DNA of 64,000 nt from Gammaproteobacteria bacterium (GCA_030832095.1 JAURJT010000028.1:1-64000), one strand, 5' to 3'; shown: positions 9,138 to 17,438, numbered from the stretch's first letter. A program made the numbers and translations. Notes: generated by a model from the sequence alone, not told the origin.

Positions 9138-10472
9138 TTAAGCCTTGATGTACCCAAGTTGTTTCATTCGATTGTTAAGCTGTCGGTCAAGACTGCCAAG
9201 CAATGCTTCGTTTGGAACATTATTTTTCAATCCGGTACGCAAAATATTTGCGACAAACGTTGTCGAAATATCATCCCACTCAGGGATATTAGGTCGCCAC
9301 TCTGGAGTCGCTTGCATCAACTGATTTTTCAGAATAGCAATCTCTGGGTACAGTTTTCGAATAGTAGGATTCATGATGGTGGATATGCGCTGTGGGTCGC
9401 CACCGCGCTTCACAATGGTGAGATCTGATTCTCGACTACTCATCCATTGCGCGAATATAAAAGCAGCTTCTGGCTCTGCACTATTGTTTGGAATGCCTAA
9501 GCCATAACCATCACAACGGGCGGCATAGCGATGGCCTCGCGGATGCAACGCATAACCAACGCGATCTAAGATGTGTGCATCTGGGAAGGCATTTCGAAAC
9601 TGTCCTAATACCGAGGTTGAATCAATATAGACCGCTGCCTCACCTTTTAAAAAAGCCTCTAAATTTTCTTGAGAATTAAAGTCCATCACATTGTCTGGGC
9701 CCGTATCGCGAATCAGTTTCAAAAGATCCATGGTTCTCTGACCTGAATCACTTGCAAAGTTCGAATGCCAATCTTCTCGAAAGATATTTTCGCCCTGAGG
9801 AAAAAAATGCAGCAGCCACGAGTCAATCATTGATTTTGAGGAACCAAGAGCGGCCGTCATGGCTGGCATTTTTGCGCGCAATCTAATCCTGATGAGTAGC
9901 CGCTGCAACTCGTCATACGTAACAGGGGCGCTTAAATGATGCTCTGCAAAGATATCTTTTCGATACGCAAAGATACTGGTCTGGCAACCAAAGGGCAGAC
10001 CAAATAATTTGTTGTTGTGCTGCGTGTGGTTAGACATGCCCACTGCCTGCACATATCCTCTTACCAAATCATCGAGTTGATAATCGGGTACCGCGAGGCT
10101 TGGGTTCGAAAACAAGACCGCTAGATTCGAGAGGTATCCAAATTTTAAGAGTGCCGCCTTCCATCCCATATTGAAAACAATCAAGTCATAGTCATTAACG
10201 GGCTTTGCACAGGCTTCAAATACTTTCACCTTTGAACGATCGGGATCACTAGAGTCAAGTTCGATTTTTATCCCGGTCTCATTTGAGAAATTTTTAATCA
10301 ACGCGCGAGCGATATTGAAATGCAGAACGCCGCTAGGCCAATTGATTCTCAGCGTTTTGCCGGCAAAGCGTTTTACATCGGCAACGCTTAGCCGCGGATA
10401 AATCAAACTACTGCCGATAGCGCCCGCATATTGGGCGCTTTTTCTCAAAAAAAGTCTTCTGTAAGAGTTCAT
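9138..10472 (-). CDS. Orphan family-1 solute-binding protein paired with SiaA-type sensor
   Basis: 444 residues with an N-terminal export signal (RRLFLRKSA and a hydrophobic stretch; possibly Tat) and an extracellular solute-binding protein family 1 fold: LRINWPSGVLHFNIARAL, YDLIVFNMGW, and a C-terminal ATPEWRPNIPEWDDIS. It is a paralogue of the protein at 24138-25481, which has ANPDWRPMISQWDDIN at the same place. No ABC permease or ATPase is adjacent; the next gene is a membrane phosphatase. It may therefore present its ligand to that sensor (compare LuxP-LuxQ) rather than feed a transporter. That is inference. The upstream region, shared with the chalcone-isomerase-like gene, carries a variant box. 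Confidence 0.8.
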   Translation of the reverse strand: MNSYRRLFLRKSAQYAGAIGSSLIYPRLSVADVKRFAGKTLRINWPSGVLHFNIARALIKNFSNETGIKIELDSSDPDRSKVKVFEACAKPVNDYDLIVFNMGWKAALLKFGYLSNLAVLFSNPSLAVPDYQLDDLVRGYVQAVGMSNHTQHNNKLFGLPFGCQTSIFAYRKDIFAEHHLSAPVTYDELQRLLIRIRLRAKMPAMTAALGSSKSMIDSWLLHFFPQGENIFREDWHSNFASDSGQRTMDLLKLIRDTGPDNVMDFNSQENLEAFLKGEAAVYIDSTSVLGQFRNAFPDAHILDRVGYALHPRGHRYAARCDGYGLGIPNNSAEPEAAFIFAQWMSSRESDLTIVKRGGDPQRISTIMNPTIRKLYPEIAILKNQLMQATPEWRPNIPEWDDISTTFVANILRTGLKNNVPNEALLGSLDRQLNNRMKQLGYIKA

Positions 10473-10511
10473 CTGAACTTTGTGTTCTGGCGGATACCTA
10501 ACTAAGCTGTA

Positions 10512-10530
10512 CTATACTTCAGTCGTATAT
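10512..10530. promoter_or_regulatory. Variant box (ACTTCAGT) in divergent promoter
   Basis: CTATACTTCAGTCGTATAT, core 10516-10523, differs from the standard core by one base. It lies 22 bases before the ATG of the chalcone-isomerase-like gene and 43 bases from the start of the binding-protein gene on the other strand. Read on the minus strand it gives ACGACTGAAGTATAG, matching the layout of the boxes at 14826 and 22462. Confidence 0.45.
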
Positions 10531-10545
10531 TGTTGGGGGTGAAAA

Positions 10546-11142
10546 ATGACCTTTCGCAAGGTAGGCGCACAATTAAGCTGGAAATTATTGTTATGTAGTC
10601 TTTTCTTGGTTTTGCTTTCTGGACGCGGCTATGCAAAACCCGCTGAGTATCAATTTGAGCCCAGTATTCTATTGGGGGGCGATCAGTTAGTTTTATCTGG
10701 ATCCGCTTTGCGTTCTGTGCTTTTTATCAAGGGGTACAGTATTGGTTTTTACCTGCCCAAAAAAATCAGCGATTTTGAAGAGATGGCGAGTCTGCCAAAC
10801 ACCTCTTTCAGAATTATGATTATTCCCCACAAAGAACTAGACGCCAAAGCCTGGACAGACTCTATTGAACGCGGATTTTCTAAAAATTTGTCGGATCAAG
10901 AGCTGCTTCAAATGAGACCCTTCATGGATGCAATCTATGACGAGTTAAAGCAGATGAAAGGGGTAGATGTCGGAGACATCTGCACGCTAGACTTTATCCC
11001 ACAACAAGGCGTGATCGTTGGAAAAAACGGAACCCACTCTAAGGCCATTGGCGATAGGGGATTTTTTAATAATATTTTAGGTATATGGCTAGGAGATGTG
11101 CCCGCCGATGAAGAGCTGAAAAAAACAATCTTAGGCCAGTAA
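10546..11142 (+). CDS. Periplasmic chalcone-isomerase-like protein
   Basis: 198 residues. A signal peptide (KLLLCSLFLVLLSGRGYAKP) is followed by the pattern of the bacterial chalcone isomerase-like family: VLFIKGYSIGFYLPK, a ~100-residue helical middle, then DVGDICTLDFIPQQG and FFNNILGIWLGD. Bacterial members mostly lack the plant catalytic activity and have poorly defined envelope roles. GGGGG about 8 bases before ATG is the ribosome binding site. The very short distance to the variant box (22 bases) argues that the box lies close to the transcription start. Confidence 0.75.
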   Translation: MTFRKVGAQLSWKLLLCSLFLVLLSGRGYAKPAEYQFEPSILLGGDQLVLSGSALRSVLFIKGYSIGFYLPKKISDFEEMASLPNTSFRIMIIPHKELDAKAWTDSIERGFSKNLSDQELLQMRPFMDAIYDELKQMKGVDVGDICTLDFIPQQGVIVGKNGTHSKAIGDRGFFNNILGIWLGDVPADEELKKTILGQ

Positions 11143-11225
11143 GTACTCTGCGTCCGAAAGCAGATGGCACACCTGATTTCATCGTGCCCAATAAGTTGAA
11201 TGCGCCCCTGAAACGACCTGGGTCC
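11142..11225 (+). pseudogene. Relic of a second kinase-like effector gene
   Basis: Between the chalcone-isomerase-like and ATP-grasp genes one frame translates as STLRPKADGTPDFIVPN followed by KLNAPLKRP. This matches part of the kinase-like protein at 484-2136 (SVLRGATPDFTLPDG then INAPLGF) at about 12 of 22 aligned positions, with clear nucleotide similarity (both have ACACCTGATTTCA and AATGCGCC). No start and no other kinase motif is visible. It is read as the leftover of a lost effector paralogue. Confidence 0.5.
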
Positions 11226-12335
11226 TTAGTCGGTAGGTGGGTAAAGCGGGGTAAGGGTCTTTTCTAGTTGGTAGCCGCGCCAAAAGCTTTTAATTGAGAT
11301 AGGTTTAAAACCTCGTTTTCGATTTAAGAAGCCCGTTTTGAAGAGCAAACGATACTGCTTGAATAAGTCTAACCAAGCCTTAAATAAAGTCGTCTTGCGA
11401 TCCCAGATGTGCGTGCTTTCGGCACCGGCACCATTGACCTCGACGATTGTGAAATTTTTACCTTGCTGAACGTCGGCAAAGTCTGCAAAGCGAATGTCAT
11501 AACGGCCGAAGTAGAACTCAGGCAAGCGCTGCGAGATCTCGTCAAAACATGCTTGCATTTGTGGCGTAATCAAGTGCGTGCCGTTACGAAAAATTGCCCC
11601 TCGACTATGACTGCCCGCAAACGCTAAGCGGATTGACTCGCCTTGAGCGGGCACCGTATCCAAGCGGGCAACATGACGCTTCAGATACAGATGGCTGAGC
11701 TTGCCGGCACGGTCGTCCGCCATAATCAACTCTCGCAGGGTACGCACGCCATCACCTGTGACGTACGGAAAGTACTTCAGTGTGATTGAAATCAGCTCGC
11801 CTTTCGCTTGTCCCGGCAATCTGCTGTAAAAGACACCAGCCTCGCCTTCCAGATTGACATATCGCTGCACTAAAAATGTTGCTTGAGCTGGAAAATGATT
11901 GATGTACTGCAAGAGTTCTGCTTCGTTTTTTAAAAGCTTTACACCGACACCTCTACAGCCCATGTCGGGTTTTGCAACGACTGGAAACATAAAACCCTTT
12001 AGTTGGATACGAGTGAGCACCTCTTGCAAGAATTGCTTCGACTCTTGTACGTTGGCTAGAGATGGACGAGTGATTGCAAAAAAATCTGCCACCCATTCTG
12101 GTGTGTGCTTGGTGGCTAACGCGAGGATATCTGCCTTAGATTCGCCTACGAAGCCACCACCAGGAAAAGATGGATTGGCGACGGTTGGCAGCAAGATGCC
12201 TCGATAGCGCAGCATCAGATAAAGTGCGTAAAGCATGATCGGTGGATAAAACGCCCACATCGGCCAGAATTCAAAAAAGCTCAACTGCTCACCGCTCTGG
12301 TCAAAGGCGGGCATTCCTTCATGAGGTTTGGTCAT
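11226..12335 (-). CDS. ATP-grasp-domain protein
   Basis: 369 residues. A hydrophobic segment near residues 25-42 (MWAFYPPIMLYALYLML) is followed by an ATP-grasp ligase core: PVVAKPDMGCRGVGVKLL (nucleotide-binding loop), a central ITLKYFPYVTGDG and a C-terminal FTIVEVNGAGAES with metal-binding Glu/Asn. This resembles D-Ala-D-Ala-ligase-like proteins of unknown substrate. It probably forms an operon with the DedA gene, six bases upstream. The kinase relic abuts its 3' end. Substrate not determinable. Confidence 0.7.
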   Translation of the reverse strand: MTKPHEGMPAFDQSGEQLSFFEFWPMWAFYPPIMLYALYLMLRYRGILLPTVANPSFPGGGFVGESKADILALATKHTPEWVADFFAITRPSLANVQESKQFLQEVLTRIQLKGFMFPVVAKPDMGCRGVGVKLLKNEAELLQYINHFPAQATFLVQRYVNLEGEAGVFYSRLPGQAKGELISITLKYFPYVTGDGVRTLRELIMADDRAGKLSHLYLKRHVARLDTVPAQGESIRLAFAGSHSRGAIFRNGTHLITPQMQACFDEISQRLPEFYFGRYDIRFADFADVQQGKNFTIVEVNGAGAESTHIWDRKTTLFKAWLDLFKQYRLLFKTGFLNRKRGFKPISIKSFWRGYQLEKTLTPLYPPTD

Positions 12336-12341
12336 CGTGTA

Positions 12342-12932
12342 CTACTCGTTCTTAGTTGAAGGATTACTGCTTTTTTTGTGCTGCTTGAAGTACTTGTATG
12401 CTGGGAAAGCGAGCGCAATGGCAATGATCGGCAAGGTGACCGCGACACTCTCGGGTACACCGAGCAGCTGGGCCAGCGCGTGACCCGTCGTCGCGCTAAT
12501 CCAAAACAACGAGGCAGTCCAAACGACTACGGCAATGACCACCCAGAAAGTGAATTTAGGAAGAGAGACCTTGATAAAACCGCAAGCGGTGTAGGTGAAC
12601 AGGCGTAAGCCTGGGATGACGCGCGCCAAAATCGTGGCGCTGATTAAATGACTATGCAGGCTCTCTGTGATCTTGCGTGTGTCGGTGGTGATGTAACGTT
12701 TTTCAAGCCATTTGATCCGACGTGCCCCGGCACCCAGCCAATACAGTAATAAATCGCCTAAGGCGATTCCTGCAGCAACGGCGGTAAAAGCAAGTAGCCA
12801 ACTTAAATTGCCGTTAGTCGCGAGCGAAACGCCAGCAGCGATCGCAACGTCTTCAAGTAAGAAGGTTGTCAAGATCAGGGCGGTCACAATGAACCAAGGC
12901 TCGCCCATGCCGTTGAGCGCATCGTTCAGCAT
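12342..12932 (-). CDS. DedA-family membrane protein
   Basis: About 196 residues with several membrane segments. DedA/VTT features are FLLEDVAIAAGVSLA near the N-terminus, GIALGDLLLYWLG, and ARVIPGLRLFTYTACGF, which corresponds to the conserved re-entrant stretch with R and P. DedA proteins are lipid-carrier or phospholipid flippases. ATG at 12932 is preferred over TTG at 12950: it overlaps the stop of the upstream hydrolase gene as ATGCTGA, which indicates translational coupling. Confidence 0.8.
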   Translation of the reverse strand: MLNDALNGMGEPWFIVTALILTTFLLEDVAIAAGVSLATNGNLSWLLAFTAVAAGIALGDLLLYWLGAGARRIKWLEKRYITTDTRKITESLHSHLISATILARVIPGLRLFTYTACGFIKVSLPKFTFWVVIAVVVWTASLFWISATTGHALAQLLGVPESVAVTLPIIAIALAFPAYKYFKQHKKSSNPSTKNE

Positions 12933-13747
12933 GTTTGCCCGACTGCCCAAGCGATGGCCTCGCGCACGGCGGGCTCTGAATTCCAGGGTAAGAAATGGTT
13001 TTGATCTTTAAGTACCCTTGTGTTGATGCAACGCGCCTGGGTCAGTTGTGTTTGTATATAAGCAAGATTCTCAAACGGGACAAGATTGTCTTTCGTTCCA
13101 TGAATAATCATCGTTGGGGCTGAGATGTTTTTAAGTAGAGGTTCAAGTTGCAATAGCTCGGCTTTTAGAGCTAACAACTCGTCGTTCGAGTTGCGTAGCT
13201 TGTCAGATAACAATGACCTAAAAGGCCAGATGGTGCCTAATAGCTGCAGGGGGTGATTTTTTTCTTGCGCGGGGTCTAACGAAGCTGCAACAAGAACAAG
13301 CGCCTGAACGCGATGAGGGTGCTCGGCCGCAACGTGCGCGACCACGGACCCTCCTAACGAATGACCAACCAGCACCACTGGCCGATCATCTTTTGGCATA
13401 ACTGCTAAGACGGCTGCGGCCTGCTCGCGCAGGCTAGTGAAGGCCCGAGCGGGGGCGCTTTGACCGAAGCCGGGGCGATCAAGGGCAATCGAGTACGTCT
13501 GATCGACCGGTTGCTCGACATAATTGGCCCAGGCTTGGGCAGTGCCCGGGGTGCCATGCACATAAACGACTGGGGTTCCGGTGTGTTGAGCGGATTTCAA
13601 ATAGCTCAACTTGCTCTGAAGTGGTTCGCTAGCTTGGGTGTCGTGCCGCAGGTGCTCTAGATTTGTGCGAGGAATCTTAGGGCCCGCGTGCGCATACCCA
13701 CAGGTCGATAAAATGACGGTAAACGCGCCGTAGGTTCTAGAAAGCAT
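12926..13747 (-). CDS. Exported alpha/beta-hydrolase
   Basis: 273 residues. The N-terminus looks like a signal peptide (MLSRTYGAFTVILSTCGYAHAG). The fold is shown by VVYVHGTPGTAQAW (oxyanion HG), the nucleophile elbow VLVGHSLGGSVV (GHSLG), an acid position in MIIHGTKDNLVPF, and a late histidine in DQNHFLPW. Substrate unknown. It overlaps the DedA gene downstream by seven bases and starts a DedA/ATP-grasp operon. Confidence 0.8.
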   Translation of the reverse strand: MLSRTYGAFTVILSTCGYAHAGPKIPRTNLEHLRHDTQASEPLQSKLSYLKSAQHTGTPVVYVHGTPGTAQAWANYVEQPVDQTYSIALDRPGFGQSAPARAFTSLREQAAAVLAVMPKDDRPVVLVGHSLGGSVVAHVAAEHPHRVQALVLVAASLDPAQEKNHPLQLLGTIWPFRSLLSDKLRNSNDELLALKAELLQLEPLLKNISAPTMIIHGTKDNLVPFENLAYIQTQLTQARCINTRVLKDQNHFLPWNSEPAVREAIAWAVGQTC

Positions 13748-13794
13748 TTTTCGTCTGATGGGTCAGAGCTACCGGCGCAGCGCTTTTCGGACGA

Positions 13795-14289
13795 TTACGA
13801 TCCACGCTTAGAGAATTTAGACAGAGTTTCTAGAATGAATCCTCTATGAAACAGCAATATGATGGCCGATGACACCCAGACACCGCACGCCAGAGCGAAG
13901 AGTTCGCCGCCATCTTTGGTACCGTCAGCGTTTAACACTTGCACCCCTAGGGGTGTAAAGAGATGAAAAAATATTGCACCACTAATTACGCCGAGCGACA
14001 CAGCCGCACCCATCACCCGGATTAGCGATTTGCCACTGAGTAAGCCAACTAAAAGTAGGGCAGAGGCAATCAGTTCAGTTGTGCCGACAACGTACTGACT
14101 AAAGATACCCTTGTGAGCAAAGAGGCCCGGAAACCCCAAGCTAGCGCCCCAAGCGTCTAGCGTTCGAAAGATATATTGCGTTTCGACCGAGTCGGTAAAT
14201 TTGAAAAACAAAGACTGCACAAATATAACGATGACATAAATACTGAGAAGGGCGATCGTTATTTTTTTTGTACGAGAATCTTGCTGCAT
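13795..14289 (-). CDS. DoxX-like membrane protein
   Basis: 164 residues with about four membrane segments: IALLSIYVIVIFVQSLFFKF, VVGTTELIASALLLVGLL, a third in VISGAIFFHLFTPLG and a fourth near WVSSAIILLFHRGF. The arrangement is that of DoxX/DoxD-like proteins, often redox- or stress-linked. AGGAG is 7-8 bases before the ATG. The best-formed regulatory palindrome of the window lies 23 bases upstream, so it is probably in the T3SS-linked regulon. Confidence 0.65.
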   Translation of the reverse strand: MQQDSRTKKITIALLSIYVIVIFVQSLFFKFTDSVETQYIFRTLDAWGASLGFPGLFAHKGIFSQYVVGTTELIASALLLVGLLSGKSLIRVMGAAVSLGVISGAIFFHLFTPLGVQVLNADGTKDGGELFALACGVWVSSAIILLFHRGFILETLSKFSKRGS

Positions 14290-14311
14290 GAATTTCTCCT
14301 CTTGGATTGGC

Positions 14312-14335
14312 GTAACTATACTAAAGTATAGTTAC
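14312..14335 (-). promoter_or_regulatory. Long palindromic box upstream of DoxX gene
   Basis: Two 11-base arms, GTAACTATACT and AGTATAGTTAC, are exact inverted repeats around a central AA. The core ACTAAAGT is at 14320-14327. It is the longest symmetrical example of the recurrent box and suggests binding by a dimeric regulator. It ends 23 bases before the DoxX start codon. Confidence 0.7.
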
Positions 14336-14375
14336 TGTGTCGTGGATAGTGGGCTTGTATCGTGTCACGCAGCCC

Positions 14376-14729
14376 TTAACCTCTAAACTCGATCTCAATG
14401 CTCGTCTGGATCGGGCAGGGCTGCCCGTTGATCTGGTAACTAGTAAACACGAAATGTTGGCCTAGGTTGATCGCTGCTTGATCGAGTCTAGCAAAACCAC
14501 TGCTTTTGGCAACTTTCACTCCAACAACTTGCCCCGAGATATCGATGCTGAGAAGAAGTCGCACCGTGCCGCGCTCGCCCGCATGTTTTGAAAAAGCAGG
14601 GTAAAAAGTTTCGAAATTAGGGGCCGATAAGATGTCGAGCTCTTTGAGATCAACGAATCGCACACTTGGAAAGCGTTTTGCTTCGTCCGCCGGTGAAAAA
14701 TAGGTCAATAAGTCTTTCAGGAGGCCCAT
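14376..14729 (-). CDS. Soluble protein with TonB C-terminal-like domain
   Basis: 117 residues. The C-terminal ~75 residues match a TonB-C fold: GTVRLLLSIDISGQVVGVKV, SSGFARLDQAAIN, and a final TSIEIEFRG. There is no N-terminal membrane anchor or proline-rich spacer, so it is not an ordinary energy-transducing TonB. With a box about 97 bases upstream on the strand facing it, it may belong to the regulon. Function unknown. Confidence 0.6.
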   Translation of the reverse strand: MGLLKDLLTYFSPADEAKRFPSVRFVDLKELDILSAPNFETFYPAFSKHAGERGTVRLLLSIDISGQVVGVKVAKSSGFARLDQAAINLGQHFVFTSYQINGQPCPIQTSIEIEFRG

Positions 14730-14822
14730 GATCTCTAACGTTTAGGTTGTTGAGAGGTGGTGTGTGTCAATAATCCAGCCAAAAATAAATAAACCAAGTT
14801 GCTGAGATCTAGCGGCCAAATA

Positions 14823-14838
14823 TATACTAAAGTCGTAT
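14823..14838. promoter_or_regulatory. ACTAAAGT box between divergent genes
   Basis: TATACTAAAGTCGTAT, core 14826-14833. It lies 67 bases before the + gene at 14900 and 97 bases from the start of the minus-strand TonB-C gene. On the minus strand it reads ACGACTTTAGTATATA, matching boxes at 10516 and 22462. Confidence 0.55.
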
Positions 14839-14899
14839 TTAAATCTTGATTTTGACGATGTTGATTTCAACCGTCTACGACTGAGACAACCCATCAAAT

Positions 14900-15538
14900 A
14901 TGTCCACCATACCTGTCGACCGTAATCGCTCACTCGCGCCCGCACAAGGGCTTGAATCGACCGATGTCAGCTCTCAAAAAGGCGCAGAGCCTCCTGCTCA
15001 GGCGGATAGCGTTGCTCTGAAGCCTTTTTTAAGCAAGACGGTAAGCGTCTTGACTAAAGGCATTAAGTTAGGGGTTTCGCTAGCGATCAAGGGCTCGCTG
15101 AAAATTGCCCAATTTACGGCTGTCGCAGCGCTGAAGGTGAGTAAAGCGCTTGTTGCTGCGATTAAAGCGGCGAGCGAAACCAAAAAAACGGGTGAGGCGC
15201 AGGGCGTGCAGCCCAAGGCACTTGCTAAACGCTCACCGACTAAGGTCAGCGAGTTAAAAGAGGCGCAAAGAAATCTAGCGCTTGCAATTCGCGAGGGTAA
15301 AGCCACGATCGATAAACAACGGGCTCTTCAAAAAGACCGTCGAGATATTGCGGCACTTGAGCGACGTGCCAAGGCGCTTAAGCAAGAGGATGTTTCACCC
15401 GCTAAAAAGCCTAATCAGGATTACACAAATTTTGAGAAGAGCGGTTCTACCTTGAGCGCGAACGCGAACTTGAGCCCTAAAGACAAGCAAGATATCGCTG
15501 CGCTTGCAAAGCGTTTAAGTGAGCTTAAAAAACCATAG
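14900..15538 (+). CDS. Unknown Lys/Ala-rich candidate secreted protein
   Basis: 212 residues, not recognised. The N-terminus is polar and Ser/Gln-rich. An amphipathic or hydrophobic stretch follows near residues 48-90 (KLGVSLAIKGSLKIAQFTAV, ALKVSKALVAAIKAA). The C-terminal half is charged and predicted helical. A motif occurs twice: KDRRDIAALERRAKALK and KDKQDIAALAKRLSELK, ending almost at the C-terminus. No signal peptide. No strong ribosome binding site precedes the ATG. Box upstream, T3SS context and composition suggest a T3SS substrate, but this is inference only. Confidence 0.5.
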   Translation: MSTIPVDRNRSLAPAQGLESTDVSSQKGAEPPAQADSVALKPFLSKTVSVLTKGIKLGVSLAIKGSLKIAQFTAVAALKVSKALVAAIKAASETKKTGEAQGVQPKALAKRSPTKVSELKEAQRNLALAIREGKATIDKQRALQKDRRDIAALERRAKALKQEDVSPAKKPNQDYTNFEKSGSTLSANANLSPKDKQDIAALAKRLSELKKP

Positions 15539-15640
15539 ATAAAGCGCACAGACCAACCCAATTAGAAATTGCCGGATCGGCACACTTCGCTGAACACCAA
15601 AAATAAGTATTTGATTTTTAAAGGTGAAAAATAGAGTTTT

Positions 15641-15681
15641 CTACTCATAATCCGTTGGTGCCGTGTTCGACTCATAGGGGG
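15641..15681 (+). other. tRNA-Met 3'-half fragment, possible attachment-site remnant
   Basis: CTCATAATCCGT (anticodon loop with CAT and the 3' anticodon stem) is followed by TGGTGCCGTGTTCGACTCA, a variable region plus T-arm and T-loop TTCGACT. The D-arm and 5' anticodon stem are absent, and the acceptor end is degenerate (ATAGGGGGCAAAA, no CCA). Integrating elements commonly duplicate the 3' part of tRNA genes from the anticodon loop onward, so this could mark an old island boundary. No integrase is adjacent. Confidence 0.35.
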
Positions 15682-15790
15682 CAAAAACAGCTACCCCTGC
15701 CAATGCCCTGCCTGTATCACTAAGCCCTAAAGCACAAGCGATCAACCACCTATTTGCTTTCGATTTTTTGGATCTCATTCTTCCTTGTAC

Positions 15791-17140
15791 CTATTTTTTA
15801 GATCTAATTCTTCCCTGCACCAACCGCACTTTGCGCGGCGCGGCGATCCAGATCGCGATACTCGCTAGCAAACAACACGCAAGCGAGAGCGCAAAGGCGA
15901 CGCGATAGCTGCCCGTTTCGTCGTAAATCACGCCTGTCACCCAAGGCCCCACGGCGCCTCCGGCCATCACTGCGATCGTCACCACGCCAAAAATTGAACC
16001 GAAGGATTTGCCTTGAAACATTTCCATCACGATGGGCCCCATCAACGACGTCATGCCATAGCCCAACATACCCTGTGACAATACCATCACGTACAGCAAC
16101 CATACAGTAGGCGTACCTTCAAGCGCCAACAAGGCCGCGCACGAGATCGCCGAACCTAAACAACTTGCGGCCCACGCCCACTCTCTACCAATCCGATCAG
16201 ACAGAGCCCCCATGCCAATTTGCCCAAACATACCAACACCACTCACAAGTGCCAACGCCCAGGCCGACGTGGCCGGGCTAAAGCCAACTTCTACAAGATA
16301 TTTTGTTTGATGCACTTGCACCGAGTACCAAGCAAACAACGCGCAAAAATAGCCAAAAATGATGCACCAAAACCGATGGGTTCGCATTGCCTTTGCAATC
16401 GTCCATTCAACGTTGACCCAGGCATGATCCACAACGTTCGACACCCTTGCACTGACTTCTGCTTCTGTCTGACCGCGCTGCCCGTCCGGCTCAAGCCTCA
16501 GGTCCTGAGGGCGCTGCCATACAAAAAAACTAAGCGGTACCAGCACAAGCAAGACGACTGCCCCAAGCGCCAAACACGAAGCACGCCAGCCAGCGCGCAA
16601 AATAATCTCTTGCAGCCAAGGCAAAATCACCAAGGCCCCAACCCCTGCACCAGAAAACGCAATCCCCAAGGCCAAGCCACGACGGCGTACAAACCAATTG
16701 GGCAAAAAGATCGAGTGAACGCTAAACCCCATGAGGTTTGTACCGCCTCCCACTAAAAACCCTAGCGTCGCATACAGCTGCCAAGGTTCTTGCATCATGG
16801 TGGCAAACAGCAACCCCAGCGCGGTGAAGCAAGCGCCCGCGAGCAGCAAGACACGCGGCCCATAGCGATCCATCACTTGCCCGACCGTGGGGCTAATCAT
16901 CGCTGAAACTAAAAATCCAAACGCAAAAGACCCCGAGGCTAAGCCGCGCGACCAGTGAAACTCGTCGATGAGGGGTGGAAGTAATAGTGAAAACGATGTG
17001 CGGGCGCTAATCCCTATCGCGATCGTGATGAATGCGATGCCAATCAGTACCCAACCGTAATAAAAGGGGGCGCGCGATATCCAGCGCTTTAAGACGCTAT
17101 CGCTTTCGGACGTTTTTTTGACTGCAACAGCTCGAGTCAT
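15791..17140 (-). CDS. MFS transporter (OFA/monocarboxylate-like)
   Basis: 449 residues with 12 predicted membrane segments in two halves separated by a charged loop near residues 225-250. MFS signatures are GQVMDRYGPRVLLLAGA after helix 2 and FGQIGMGALSDRIGREW at the equivalent place in the second half. The start FYYGWVLIGIAFITIAIGIS is typical of oxalate:formate-antiporter-like and monocarboxylate-type members. It stands alone, divergent from the decayed ABC transporter, and has no box, so it seems unconnected to the T3SS regulon. Substrate probably a small organic acid. Confidence 0.8.
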   Translation of the reverse strand: MTRAVAVKKTSESDSVLKRWISRAPFYYGWVLIGIAFITIAIGISARTSFSLLLPPLIDEFHWSRGLASGSFAFGFLVSAMISPTVGQVMDRYGPRVLLLAGACFTALGLLFATMMQEPWQLYATLGFLVGGGTNLMGFSVHSIFLPNWFVRRRGLALGIAFSGAGVGALVILPWLQEIILRAGWRASCLALGAVVLLVLVPLSFFVWQRPQDLRLEPDGQRGQTEAEVSARVSNVVDHAWVNVEWTIAKAMRTHRFWCIIFGYFCALFAWYSVQVHQTKYLVEVGFSPATSAWALALVSGVGMFGQIGMGALSDRIGREWAWAASCLGSAISCAALLALEGTPTVWLLYVMVLSQGMLGYGMTSLMGPIVMEMFQGKSFGSIFGVVTIAVMAGGAVGPWVTGVIYDETGSYRVAFALSLACCLLASIAIWIAAPRKVRLVQGRIRSKK

Positions 17141-17438
17141 ATCCGCTTGGTTTCAATATAGTCGTGAACGACAACGATAACGATAGCGCTGGTTGCTGGG
17201 TTCTTTCGACCCAACCAACCGTATTGTGAAATTCAACAGCTGATTTATAATTTAAGTCGATTTTAGTGGCTCAGACAAACAGCACTAAAAAATAGAACTG
17301 TTCATTGAACATCGACTTTTGGCCAAACTTGCGTCACACCTGAGTGGATCCTCTGGTTGATTTTAGAATAAGACATGCTCTAGAAATAAGAATAATCATT
17401 TACCTTCTTCGCTTATTTTTTATCGCTGTGCATACAAA
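17141..17438. other. 298-bp divergent intergenic region
   Basis: It lies between the MFS transporter and the decayed ABC transporter. It contains AT-rich stretches but no gene, strong hairpin or copy of the recurrent box that I can see. Confidence 0.4.

Noticed and set aside
16220..16756. 178-codon antisense frame in the MFS transporter gene
   Set aside because: Composition (His, Lys, Gln, Pro, Cys mix) is typical of antisense translation of membrane helices.
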